A stretch of 64,000 bases of DNA from contig NZ_CP030050.1 in NCBI RefSeq assembly GCF_015291705.1, positions 1,736,001 through 1,800,000 on the forward strand, written 5' to 3'. Source of the DNA: Bradyrhizobium arachidis. Its GTDB lineage: Bacteria; Pseudomonadota; Alphaproteobacteria; Rhizobiales; Xanthobacteraceae. The notes beneath the pieces were generated by a model. It searched no databases and was not told where the DNA came from. It saw nothing but the letters and a program-made list of their open reading frames with translations. Made by a program: the position numbers and the translations under genes. Shown piece by piece: positions 33,793 to 42,991 of this stretch (its first letter is position 1; every line of letters starts with the position of its first letter).

Positions 33793-35205
33793 TCATTCGA
33801 TAATAAAGCCCGCGCTGCCGGTCGATCCTGGTGCGCTGGCGCGAGGCGCATCGCGCTCTCGCGGCGGCCGGGCCACCGTGTTCGTCAAAATCCGCCCCGC
33901 GTCTGAGGGCGGTGAGATGCGGTCGCTCGGCGCACTCATCCGGTTCGGATTCGGTCCGGGCCGCACGATGTAGGGCGTGACAATAATGACCAACTCGGTT
34001 TCACGTTTTTGAAACGATGAGGAGCGAAAAAGCGCGCCCAGGATCGGCACATCGCCGAGCCAGGGAAACTCGCCGATATCAGTGTTGAAGTTGCGCCTGA
34101 TAAGGCCGCCGATTGCAAAGCTCTGACCGCTGGCGAGCTCGACCACGGTGCTCGCCCGCCGAGTGGAGAGGGCAGGGACCGCCATGCCATTGATTTTGAC
34201 TTCGCCTTCGCTCGAGAGTTCGCTGACTTCGGGCTTCACACGGATATTGATCTGATTATTGTTGAGAACCGTTGGAACGAACTCGAGGCTCACGCCGAAT
34301 TGGCGAAATTGGACCGAAACCTGCCGGTTATCCTGCATCACCGGAATAGGGAATTCGCCGCCGGCGAGGAAGCTTGCGGCTTCGCCGGACATCGCCGTCA
34401 GATTCGGCTCAGCCAGGATTGAGGCGAGGTGCTCGCTTGCGAGAGCGTCCAGAACAGCGCTCAAGTTGGTGTTGCCGGCGCTAAATCCAATCCCGATCGT
34501 GCCGCCGCCGCCGGCTGCGCCGGACCCTCCCCCTTTGCCGGTGACAAGGAAAGCGCCGTTTGGGCTCGAGGCAGTGAAGTTGATGTTGAGATCCTTGGCG
34601 GCGATGCGGGAGACCTCTGCCACCCGTACGCTGAGATTCACCTGTAATGAGCCGGCGACCTGGATCTTGTTGACAACCAGCGCGCCAGCCCCAAGAAACT
34701 GCTCAGTGACCTTCCTGGCGGTCTCGACGACCTCGGCATTAGGCGCCGTACCGCTAAGGATCGCGCCGCGCGGGGTATAGCTGACCTGAATCGGATAGTC
34801 GCCGACCTCGGCCTTCAGCGCGGCCCGCAGATCCTCGATCGGTTGGGTGACGACAACACGCAGCTCGGCGAGAGCCTCTCCATTGTCGTTTAGGGCGAAC
34901 AGGCTAGTCCGTCCCGACTTTTTGCCAAACACGAAAATCGTGGTGTTCGACGGCGCCTGATAATCCGCAATGGCAGGGTCGGCAATAAAAATGCTCGCAG
35001 CCGGTCCGGTCAGATGAACTGTCTTTCCCTGTGAGGAGGTAAGGTTGAGCGTGCCGGTGGTGCTGCCAGGCGCGGCTCGTGGCGGTTCTCCTTTGCCATC
35101 TCGCTTTGCCTGAGCCGCGGCAGCAAGCGGAAGTAGCAGAGCAACTGCGCACAGGGCGTAGCAGAGGCGGGGAAAAGCGGCATAATGCGAGCCGCTGGCG
35201 ACCAT
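33793..35205 (-). CDS. rhcC2: T3SS secretin C-terminal part RhcC2 (Tad/CpaC-like)
   Basis: A 470-residue outer-membrane secretin. Signal peptide (MVASGSHYAAFPRLCYALCA to AAAQA), then an N-terminal domain with ASIFIADPAIADYQ and VFGKKSGRTSLFALND, a BON-like fold (LRAALKAEVGDYPIQVSYTP), and the secretin domain (ILAEPNLTAMSGEAASFLAG; PWLGDVPILGALFRSSSFQ; ELVIIVTPYIV). This layout is that of CpaC/RcpA Tad secretins. RhcC1 supplies the missing T3SS-type N-domains. A TTG at 35247 is an alternative start. It follows ttsI by 69 bp. Confidence 0.9.
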   Translation of the reverse strand: MVASGSHYAAFPRLCYALCAVALLLPLAAAAQAKRDGKGEPPRAAPGSTTGTLNLTSSQGKTVHLTGPAASIFIADPAIADYQAPSNTTIFVFGKKSGRTSLFALNDNGEALAELRVVVTQPIEDLRAALKAEVGDYPIQVSYTPRGAILSGTAPNAEVVETARKVTEQFLGAGALVVNKIQVAGSLQVNLSVRVAEVSRIAAKDLNINFTASSPNGAFLVTGKGGGSGAAGGGGTIGIGFSAGNTNLSAVLDALASEHLASILAEPNLTAMSGEAASFLAGGEFPIPVMQDNRQVSVQFRQFGVSLEFVPTVLNNNQINIRVKPEVSELSSEGEVKINGMAVPALSTRRASTVVELASGQSFAIGGLIRRNFNTDIGEFPWLGDVPILGALFRSSSFQKRETELVIIVTPYIVRPGPNPNRMSAPSDRISPPSDAGRILTNTVARPPRERDAPRASAPGSTGSAGFIIE

Positions 35206-35274
35206 CGACGGTCCATCAGCGCCGGCGTCATTGTTGACGAAGTTCAAGGAAGTGCTGCTTTCAAGTTCGATCGG

Positions 35275-35964
35275 CTAGGCAGCCGATGCTGCGCCAACGA
35301 GTTCAAGGGTGTAACCGACACCGCGCGCGGTCTTGATCCTGAGCGTTGCACCCGCCTGGCTCAAATGCGTGCGCAGGCGATAAATCCCGACTTCCAGCGC
35401 ATTGGTCGAGACCTCGTCGTCAAATGCATACAAGCTTTCTTCGAGCGATGCGCGCGGCACGGTACGGCCCGCGCGGTTGAGCAAATGTTCAAGAATGCAC
35501 ACTTCGCGGCGCGCAATTCTCAGTACTCGTCCACCGACGGAGACTTGTCTCGCGATCGGATCGAAATGCAGATTCCCGAATGTCACCACCGGCGCCGTCA
35601 TCTGCGTTGATCGTCGCAGAATAGCTCGCATGCGAGCAACGAGCTCGTCGATAGAAACGGGTTTGGGCAGAAAATCATCCGCTCCGGCGTTGAAGATCGC
35701 AATCCGCCGACTGAGATCATTGAGATTGCTCATCATCATAGTCGGCATTGATCGTCCTTCGCGCCGCAACTGCTTCAACCAGTCCAAACCATCTCCATCG
35801 GGCAAGAAGGAGTCGAGCAGTATCATGTGGTAGTTCGCGCAATCCAACGCGGCCGACGCCTCATCCAGCGTCCGCGTCACGTCGACGGCGAACCCGCAAT
35901 TCAGCAGCGTTTCCTTCACGGCGCGGCCAAAGTCCGCATGATGATCAACCAGGAGAATTCGCAT
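35275..35964 (-). CDS. ttsI: T3SS transcriptional activator TtsI
   Basis: A 229-residue OmpR-type response regulator that binds tts boxes and activates T3SS and effector genes. The receiver has the phospho-acceptor aspartate D51 (MILLDSFLPDG) and K101 (FLPKPVS), but the acidic pair near residue 7 is D-H (VDHHADFG) in place of D-D. The winged-helix domain runs from about 128 (LHFDPIARQVSVGGRVLRI) to GVGYTLELVG. The start has GGAGGAGAGG six bases upstream. No sensor kinase gene is adjacent. A nod box lies 1.5 kb upstream on the same strand, and rhcC2 and the CpaD-like gene follow. Confidence 0.95.
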   Translation of the reverse strand: MRILLVDHHADFGRAVKETLLNCGFAVDVTRTLDEASAALDCANYHMILLDSFLPDGDGLDWLKQLRREGRSMPTMMMSNLNDLSRRIAIFNAGADDFLPKPVSIDELVARMRAILRRSTQMTAPVVTFGNLHFDPIARQVSVGGRVLRIARREVCILEHLLNRAGRTVPRASLEESLYAFDDEVSTNALEVGIYRLRTHLSQAGATLRIKTARGVGYTLELVGAASAA

Positions 35965-37458
35965 TCATCGCCTCTCCTCCATCCTTGGCAGGACTTGAGC
36001 GTGTCACGCTTGACCATGACGATCGGCGGAACCCAGAGGATGCCGCTTTGGCGTGAATTCGAAAACCCGTGCGCGATACGCAAGAGCCTGTTGGCAGGCA
36101 GTGCACGTCCGCCGTCGGCGGATAGGCGGGGGCCTGCGGCGGATGGTTCCAGCCCGCGGCGGGGCTCAAAATCTCCTTTACGCCGGCAAGTGATCGGCAA
36201 TCTCTCACGAGGACGAGAGCCCTGGCGATGTGCTGATTCATCTGCGGGCTAAACATAGCGATGGCTGCATGCATTACGCGAACGCCTGCAGTGGCGATCG
36301 CGCCAAACTCGCGGAGTGAAAGGAAAGCGCAGGCGAGAGCGGCTGTATTTGCCGCCGAACGGACTTGCGAAACCGACATTGGAACTCCCAAATCGTCTTG
36401 ATCCGCGGTCAGTCCTGCAAGGCTGTTGAGCCCGTAGTGTCGTCAAGTCACTACGATACAAGTTTTCCGCGTTTAAGACAGTTTACGCGCTATGCGGCGG
36501 ACGACAGGCTGTAAAAGGCCAAGATGCGATGAAACGCTCAACACGCCGATGGGCGGGTTAGACATTGTCTCGCCAGCCGGTGATAATGGCCAAACATGAT
36601 GTCAACCGTCCTGAAGCTCGGTTACTTCCAAGATTTTCTCCGCGCCAGCCGAGCGAAGGCTGCCAAGGAAGGACAAATTGAGCCTGGCATTGCTGTCGCG
36701 CATTGTCTGAGGCAGTGAGGCCGGCTCAATTTCGTCAGACGGGTTGAACGGCGCAAGAACGATCTAGTCTCGAGCTTGGACTCAGCCTGTGATCGGTACG
36801 GCGATTGCTCGCCTTGTTCTCGCGCGCTGGATCCTCGCCTGACTGCGAAGAGCGCGCTTCGTCTTGCGTTCACAAAGCAGATTAACGATGCAAGATCTGA
36901 ATCGGAGCAGTCGAGCAGTGTCCCAAGCCGTATCGGCCGAGCATTGAGATTCTGAGACGTTCGCAATTGTCGCTACCTGTCAGGAAGAGTTCACGCGAGT
37001 GGAGTCTGTCGCGAGACTGTCGTAAATCCTACAATCTGACGCTGGGTGAGATTCAAGTGCCTTTAAGGGCTCTTTGTATCGGCGCCATCAACATCGGACT
37101 CCTTGTGAGGCAATGACGACACAGTGGGGCCATGCTGCCGAGCTGTGCGAAGGTCAATCGCGCTCTGTCCAAGGTCGTGAGCATTTGTCTGTCCAATCAA
37201 GCGTAGCGCCATAACGCCTTTGAAGCGCGCGAAGAGGCAGTCGTTCGGCTGTGACGCCAAAGATCGGCCAATCCAATCTGCCTCATACTCGGCAATTTAG
37301 TGGGAAAATCGGGGCGGGCGCGGGACGTCGATGTGACGCGAGACTGCCGATCGCTCGAGCCAAATTGTTCGGTAGGGGACTGAGGAGAGAATCGATTGCC
37401 AGACGTCATCTTGATTGCGGTCTCCATACATTGCGATCGACTATGAGGCCTTTCGGCA
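35965..37458. other. Long leader region between nod box and ttsI
   Basis: About 1.5 kb. The only frame with some appeal is minus-strand 35945-36379 (MSVSQVRSAANTAALACAFL, GGGAG five bases before the ATG); its first 70 residues are helical and faintly phasin-like, but the rest looks random and it overlaps the ttsI start. The remainder holds nothing recognisable. Confidence 0.4.
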
Positions 37459-37507
37459 TGCTCGGCAAAATCGATTGTTTTGATGGAACGCATCCAGGTT
37501 GCGGATC
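37459..37507 (-). promoter_or_regulatory. nod box (NodD-binding promoter)
   Basis: On the minus strand it contains ATCCGCAACCTGGATG and then ATCAAAACAATCGATTTTG. Both are ATC-N9-GAT LysR-type half sites, with the hallmark AAACAATCGATTTT of nod boxes. It points towards ttsI, consistent with flavonoid-NodD control of T3SS known in rhizobia. Confidence 0.92.
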
Positions 37508-37956
37508 GACTGTAATGCCATAGCGCCGCTTGCTACGGGTGAGTGAATGTATGATGCGACCGCGGCCGAAACACTGTTGGTTGAGGCGCGATCATTGTCA
37601 GAAAGAGTTAGCTAACGCGAGGGATGCTGCGCTTTCAGCGGCTTACCTCGCCAAATCCGCCTGCCAACCCCTGAAGCCGCCTGATAAATTCCTGCCTCGC
37701 GACACAATGCACCCAAGATGCCACGATGCTTCAACGAGTGGAAAGGGATGAGGGGACAACATCGGTGTCCTCCTGACCTTCCGTCGGAACTGTCAACCGC
37801 TGTACGGCTCGATCGGCGCCTTCATCGGGCCGTCGGTCGCCCCCCTTACGCTTAATCTGTTGTGCATGAGGCGGAGCTGATGCGCCGCTTTTCTTCGTTG
37901 CAGGGTGTTGTGGCGCTTGGTCGCCAACGAACCTGCCAAATGGCGCGATCGACCAT

Positions 37957-38922
37957 CTACTCATTACTCTCGCGCTTGTAGGGATTTGCTTCACTACTGG
38001 TGCGGTAGCTTTCCAAATTGCCTCCAAGGAACAGGCGCTCGGTTTCGCGGGTCGGCGTTCTGCCCAGTGAGCACATCAAATCGACGTCTCCATCGATGGT
38101 GTCCTGATCCTCGGCGTTCATTCCAAGCCCAATGCTACTCAGCACGTCGTCGGGCGTCCAGATTGTGGTCTTCGGTACGGTGTAGGTGTGTAGCGCGTCC
38201 GCATTGTTGGCAATCGCTCTCGCCCACGGATCGCGAGAGACGACAAGTTTTGACGGATCCTCGACTAACGATACGAAGGCTGAGACTGTAGTCTTTCCCC
38301 GCATATGCCAACCAGCCTGGCGGGCTCGGTCCAGGGGATACCGCTCCAGAGGATCTCCAACGGAAGAATGATCTCGAGCCGTGTTGCGGACATGAGATAT
38401 TGCACTCGTGTTTTCTTCCGTGTGCGGCTTGCAATCAGTGTCCTGATTCTGAAAACGCCGCAGTGTGACATATGACGACCTCGCCACGTCGTCGAATACA
38501 CGATCTCGATCAATGGCAGCGTCGGTCGCCGATGACCAACGTGCTGCCTGTTGCGCGGCAAGTTCGATCTCGTTCCGAAGTGCTTCAAGAGTGGCTCCCG
38601 TCAGTGTTGCGGCAAGCTGAGCGCGCCCACTGACGTATGATGAGGCTGGATAGCGACTGGGTTCCGAGATCGCCTCGTTTGGCGCAGATGAGGGCGCGGC
38701 GCTCGCGGAATCTGCCGCTAAGGAGACTGGCGCCGCGGTGGGGTAGACCGAATCCAAGTCATCTAGAGCCAAGTCATTCAGCTGCTGCTCAAAGTTTGCT
38801 TGGTCTTCTGAACTTCTCGCTGCGATGGTTTGGGCGCTAAGCTCGTCCTGCTGTCGACCGACGTGGTGCGGCCGCTGAACCTCAAACGAATTGTCTGCGG
38901 CATTCCGTGGATCAACATTCAT
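37957..38922 (-). CDS. Candidate T3 effector, mono-ADP-ribosyltransferase-like (paralogue A)
   Basis: A 321-residue signal-peptide-free protein behind a perfect tts box, with GGGAG seven bases before the ATG at 38922. Residues 1-100 are Ser/Ala/Pro/Gln-rich (T3 signal-like). Residues 100-125 (RAQLAATLTGATLEALRNEIE) and the C-terminal part are shared with the protein at 42992-43903. The C-terminal layout resembles enterotoxin-type ADP-ribosyltransferases: SAFVSL (214-219), LHTYTVPK (244-251) and ETERLFLGGNL (293-303, compare E-x-E...LGG of cholera toxin). The catalytic Arg is uncertain. Fold and activity are inferred; host target unknown. Confidence 0.6.
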   Translation of the reverse strand: MNVDPRNAADNSFEVQRPHHVGRQQDELSAQTIAARSSEDQANFEQQLNDLALDDLDSVYPTAAPVSLAADSASAAPSSAPNEAISEPSRYPASSYVSGRAQLAATLTGATLEALRNEIELAAQQAARWSSATDAAIDRDRVFDDVARSSYVTLRRFQNQDTDCKPHTEENTSAISHVRNTARDHSSVGDPLERYPLDRARQAGWHMRGKTTVSAFVSLVEDPSKLVVSRDPWARAIANNADALHTYTVPKTTIWTPDDVLSSIGLGMNAEDQDTIDGDVDLMCSLGRTPTRETERLFLGGNLESYRTSSEANPYKRESNE

Positions 38923-38973
38923 CTCTCTACTCCCTTCGAAGTGCCGCCTATCGGCGTGGATTGTTGCAGGTGC

Positions 38974-38993
38974 AGCTTTCGAGAAGCTGACAT
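38974..38993 (-). promoter_or_regulatory. tts box of effector paralogue A
   Basis: The minus strand reads ATGTCAGCTTCTCGAAAGCT, an exact core match, 51 bp before the effector ATG. Confidence 0.92.
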
Positions 38994-39443
38994 CGATCAA
39001 GCTGGGACCGGGTTCCTCGACCGCCGCGCTGCCTTCGCTTCACCTGTCGCCTAGGGCAGACAGTCCTTTGCAGACTAAGAGGGACACGCAAGCGCATGCG
39101 GCTGATCGAGTGCTTCCTTCGTAGATCGTCTGCTCCTGCAGATGTGACGGCTGCATGTCCTCGCTCATTACGCCCGAGTGGACCAGCGCGACCGCTCGTC
39201 GTTTGTGGTTTCCAAGCGGCCGACCACCGAACAAATCGTTGTCAACGCCCGCAAGGCGAATGCCCCCAGAACCTGACCTACGAGGTTGTGATGTTGGAAT
39301 AGCCGTCGCAACTACTTGCGCCTGATTGCGGCAGGCTGTTTTTGTACAGGCGCGAGCGCGCTTGCTGAATGAAAGCCAAACAACGCGCGAGCACGACATC
39401 TTGAAAAACGTAAGCTGTAGTACTTATCGAGGGAGAAGAGCAT

Positions 39444-39884
39444 ATGAAGATTACCGGCAAAGGACTGACGATCCTGTTGTCCTTGCTTTCGGTCGCAAGC
39501 GCTAGCGCTCTGGCGAGAGCCGATGAGCCCTCGCCGAAATACACCGAGGTGCTCAATGCCCTGCAGGCGGGGAAGAATGTGAAGCTCATACTGGACATGA
39601 GCCACTGTAGCCCCGCGGAGGGCGGCAAACCTGCATCGGCGACGCAGGCCGGTCTGGTTATCAATGCATTCAGGGTGACGGTCCAGAATGGAATCAGCTT
39701 CTCCAATGCTCACCAAACGGTCGACAGCTCTGGACATGCTGTGACCGAGTACATCCGCCATAGCCTTAGCCGCGAAGGCAAGCTGACGGTGCGAGCCTCG
39801 AAGCTTGTTGTCGGAACCACCGAGCTTGTGAACCAAGGCGAATTCATCTGCGAACTGCCGGATGGCGCAAAGTTCATCTGGTAA
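39444..39884 (+). CDS. virK: VirK family secreted protein
   Basis: A 146-residue periplasmic/secreted protein. A Sec signal peptide (MKITGKGLTILLSLLSVASA ending ALARA) precedes a VirK-type domain (YTEVLNALQAGKNVKLILDM, SHCSP, FRVTVQNGISFSNAHQTV, FICELPDGAKFIW). VirK belongs to the Agrobacterium vir regulon and homologues occur in rhizobial symbiotic regions; the biochemical role is unclear. The ribosome site is strong (GAGGGAGAAG). It is the only plus-strand gene in a minus-strand effector block and has no tts box. Confidence 0.85.
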   Translation: MKITGKGLTILLSLLSVASASALARADEPSPKYTEVLNALQAGKNVKLILDMSHCSPAEGGKPASATQAGLVINAFRVTVQNGISFSNAHQTVDSSGHAVTEYIRHSLSREGKLTVRASKLVVGTTELVNQGEFICELPDGAKFIW

Positions 39885-40625
39885 CGAAGAGCACAGAGAA
39901 AAGGGGCGCTCCGAAGAGTTGATCCGAATCGTGAAGGATCCGAGTTGCGCCAAGTTGCTGCTGTTTGACGAACGTTGGGCGTGAGGGCCGTCGATCTCCA
40001 TTCGTGTCAGCGATTGGAGGACCGGCGGTTCGGGATGTCATCATGTGGGTTGGAGCCCCGGCTTCTCAGTCGAACGCTCCAGATGAGCGGGACAAGGTAC
40101 GTCCCCACGCCCTCCGCGGTCCTGTTGGGAGTGTATTTACAAGCCGATCAAGCGGCGGGCTCGCGATGATTTCACTCGACCCTCGGCCCGCCCAGGATGA
40201 GCTGGTATCTTTCATGCCGCGTCTTTTGGGGTTCTTTCACTTGAACCTTCCGTGCTGCCGAATGCAGCCGCAGGGGTGATTGAATCACCCCGCTTAAGAT
40301 CATGCTGTGAATGGCGGCTACGGGGTTTACTCGCCGTCTCAATTGTCGTTCGGACGCGGTTCTGATTTCCGGAAATAGGCGACCCGAGTGGATTCGGGAG
40401 TTTGTGGGGCCGCCCGAGGTGCCGACAGCATATCGTTCAGCCAAATTGCGGCCGATGGAAGAGAAGAACGCGGCCACCGGGTAGGCTTTCAGCCGTGTAG
40501 GGCTCGCCATGGATCAAAAAGCGGGTCATGGGGACGCCCTGGCTCGGCAGAAGGCCCAGGTTTTGGAGCATGTCAATCACGAGAGTCGAAGCTTCTCGCG
40601 GGCCGTGCCTCCAGTTTAGGCCGAA
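39885..40625. other. Intergenic region without supported genes
   Basis: About 0.74 kb downstream of virK and of the 688-residue effector (convergent). Short frames only; no hairpin of note. Confidence 0.4.
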
Positions 40626-42692
40626 TCACTCTCCGAGTTCAGGAACTTGCGGGAGCGGGTGGTGGCCCGAGGGGGGCGCGGCGGACGGCGGTTGGAGGTT
40701 CGCCGCCTGCAATTCGAACCCGGAGGGCCGATCAAGCCCAGATGCGAGGCCGTCGTAGGTACGCGGGGAAGCCATCGGAGTCACCGACGCAGCTTCACTC
40801 CCCGAAGCGAACCTTGGGTGATGGATGAGTTGAACGTCATTGGATCCTCTCGGCCCCAGCACGGCCGTATAGCGTTCCCCACCAATCTCATAGTTCATGA
40901 GCGGATATTGCGCATTAGGCAAGAAGTCCCACTTGCCCAGCTTGGAAAGCATCATGTCGGGAGCGAGCTGGGTGCGATGGGAAAAATCGTTGGGCACTGC
41001 GAATGAAACGTCAAATGTATCGCCAACAGCAGGAGAGCGCAGATGGATGAGCTGAAGATCGCTACCCCCACGCGGTCCTAACACGCCCGTATAGCGTTCA
41101 CCGTGAATGTTGTAGGCCTTAACCCGCTGTGCTGCATCCGGCATCTGACCCCAGCGGCTGAGCCGGGAACGCATCATGTCCGTCGCGGGCTGGTTGCCAT
41201 GGAAAAAACCTTCGGTAACGTCCATGGAGGCGTCAAAGCTCTCGCCGGCTCTCTCCCCATCTTGATTCATCATCCGTCCAAAGTCTTTTTCAGAAGCTGG
41301 ACCCTGCGGCCGTGAGCTGGGCTGCCAAATCACGGCACCGAAAGGGTCCGCCCCGCAGGCGCTATGGGTTGTCGCCTCCGTTGCCCCCCATAACTTCGAT
41401 GCCTGAAGATCGAAAGCAGGCGCAAACTGGTCTCGATCCGCGGCATCGAAAAGCTCTTGCTGGATGACACTTTGCACGTGCGAATGGGTGACTGAACCGG
41501 CAGTTGGCCAGCGCACCGGCGCATCGTAGAACGTCGTCGGCAAGCCCCCGCGATCAGCTGCACCTAAAAGCTGTTCCTGGGCGACATCTTGCACGGGTGA
41601 GTAGGCGACCGAACTCATGCTCGGCCAAAGCACCGGTGCATTGACTGGCGGCAGGCCCTCGCGATCGGCCGCATCGAAAAGCGCTTCCTGAGCGAAACTC
41701 TGCAGGGGCGAGGGGGCGGCACGCATTCCCTGCCAAAGTGCCGGCGCATCGACGCTGGAAGGTGGAGGCACATTGTTTTGGCGCACAGCGTCGAAAAGCA
41801 TATTCTGGGCGACACGTTGCGCGGGAGAACGAGCGGTTAAACCCGTTCCCTCCCAAAACTGCTGAGCATTGAAGCCGCCCGCCGGCAATGAGCCGTCCGC
41901 GTTCCCTAAAGGCTGCTCACGTTCGAAAAGCTGGACGGGCAAATCGGCGGCCGGCTGCATTGACCGGCGCGAATCGCCCACGTAACTCGGCGAGTTGTCC
42001 CGCCCCGCGGTTCGGCGGTAGTCGTTCAGCCTGTTCAACGCGTAGATGAGCTTCTTGTCGTTCGGAAACAAAGCATCGGCATAGCCGAGCAGCGCTTTGT
42101 GGCTGAGCTTGGCAATCGACAAGGGGCGCAGTGCTGCCGCCAGCTTGCGGAGACTGCTAGCGTATTTTCCAGCGGTTTTTGCGTCCATTGCTCGACCAAA
42201 GGCCGCCTCGGTCGCCTCTCTGATGAGATTGGTATCTTCCTTGGACGGACGATAATGTGTTCTGAGCGGCGGAGCGGTATCGCTGGGCTCCCGGTACCTA
42301 CTCACCATTGACAATGCAGAGAAGATCACCTTGTCTTTTGGCAGTAGCGTCTTGGAGCGATCGAGCAACGTGTCGTCATCGAGCTCAGCAATCGAGTGAC
42401 CAGACTGCTTCAGCAGCTCTGCCAATTTGCGAAGCCGGCGGTCATAGATTTCAATGGAAATCGCATTTGGCGGTGGGCCTCGGTGAAGGGCAGCACCAGA
42501 CGCTGCTTGGATGAGGCGATCGTCTTGTTCGGTGATGTCATAAAGCCCGCTATGGGAATATACCGGGCCAAGCTGTCGCACCTCTCGCACGTGTTGCTCG
42601 AACACCGCTTGCGGTTCTTTGGGTTGTTCAACCGTGGTATCTGACGTAGCGGAATCTTTATACGCTGGGTTGATCGCGTTGTTTCGATCCAT
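40626..42692 (-). CDS. Candidate T3 effector with three sets of internal repeats
   Basis: A 688-residue signal-peptide-free protein behind a tts box. Residues 53-135 and 150-226 are two related helical modules with the pattern LRKLA, SIA-x-L and P-x-D-K-x-x-x-AL (LLPKDKVIFSALSMVSRYR; LFPNDKKLIYALNRLNDYR). Residues 285-430 carry about four 40-45-residue repeats of type SPxQ-x-x-AQExLFDAADR...AP-x-LW. Residues 497-552 and 570-625 are two copies of a third module sharing GERYT-x-VLGPRG and D-x-QLIH. There is no catalytic motif that I recognise; the repeats suggest binding. The ATG at 42692 has a weak ribosome site. Secretion is inferred from the tts box and composition. Confidence 0.65.
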   Translation of the reverse strand: MDRNNAINPAYKDSATSDTTVEQPKEPQAVFEQHVREVRQLGPVYSHSGLYDITEQDDRLIQAASGAALHRGPPPNAISIEIYDRRLRKLAELLKQSGHSIAELDDDTLLDRSKTLLPKDKVIFSALSMVSRYREPSDTAPPLRTHYRPSKEDTNLIREATEAAFGRAMDAKTAGKYASSLRKLAAALRPLSIAKLSHKALLGYADALFPNDKKLIYALNRLNDYRRTAGRDNSPSYVGDSRRSMQPAADLPVQLFEREQPLGNADGSLPAGGFNAQQFWEGTGLTARSPAQRVAQNMLFDAVRQNNVPPPSSVDAPALWQGMRAAPSPLQSFAQEALFDAADREGLPPVNAPVLWPSMSSVAYSPVQDVAQEQLLGAADRGGLPTTFYDAPVRWPTAGSVTHSHVQSVIQQELFDAADRDQFAPAFDLQASKLWGATEATTHSACGADPFGAVIWQPSSRPQGPASEKDFGRMMNQDGERAGESFDASMDVTEGFFHGNQPATDMMRSRLSRWGQMPDAAQRVKAYNIHGERYTGVLGPRGGSDLQLIHLRSPAVGDTFDVSFAVPNDFSHRTQLAPDMMLSKLGKWDFLPNAQYPLMNYEIGGERYTAVLGPRGSNDVQLIHHPRFASGSEAASVTPMASPRTYDGLASGLDRPSGFELQAANLQPPSAAPPSGHHPLPQVPELGE

Positions 42693-42739
42693 GCTGCAGT
42701 CCGCTCGCTTCGTTTCCTCGTTCTTTCGCTACCCACGTT

Positions 42740-42759
42740 AGCTTTCCAAAACCTGATCT
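42740..42759 (-). promoter_or_regulatory. tts box of the repeat effector
   Basis: The minus strand reads AGATCAGGTTTTGGAAAGCT, about three mismatches from the core, 47 bp before the ATG. The spacing is the same as for paralogue A, which supports it. Confidence 0.65.
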
Positions 42760-42991
42760 GGCCGGGCGGAAAGTAAGAATGAATATTGGTCGGCAACTGC
42801 CTTTTCGAACCCGACGACGAGGCGGCGAACGTAAAGACGGTACAGGCTTCGGCTGAAATTCTGATTTTCCAGGTGCGGTACGCGAGCCACCTCCCCTGAT
42901 GGCCAGCTCGGCGGGAGCAGTATAGACGGAGCGAAGGCTGCTTTCGATTTCCGAACATCGAAAACAGCCAAGTTGTGCTAAGCCTCCACTC

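Noticed and set aside
39312-40001. 229-codon minus-strand frame across virK
   Set aside because: virK has signal peptide, family motifs and a strong ribosome site on the plus strand; the minus frame has none.
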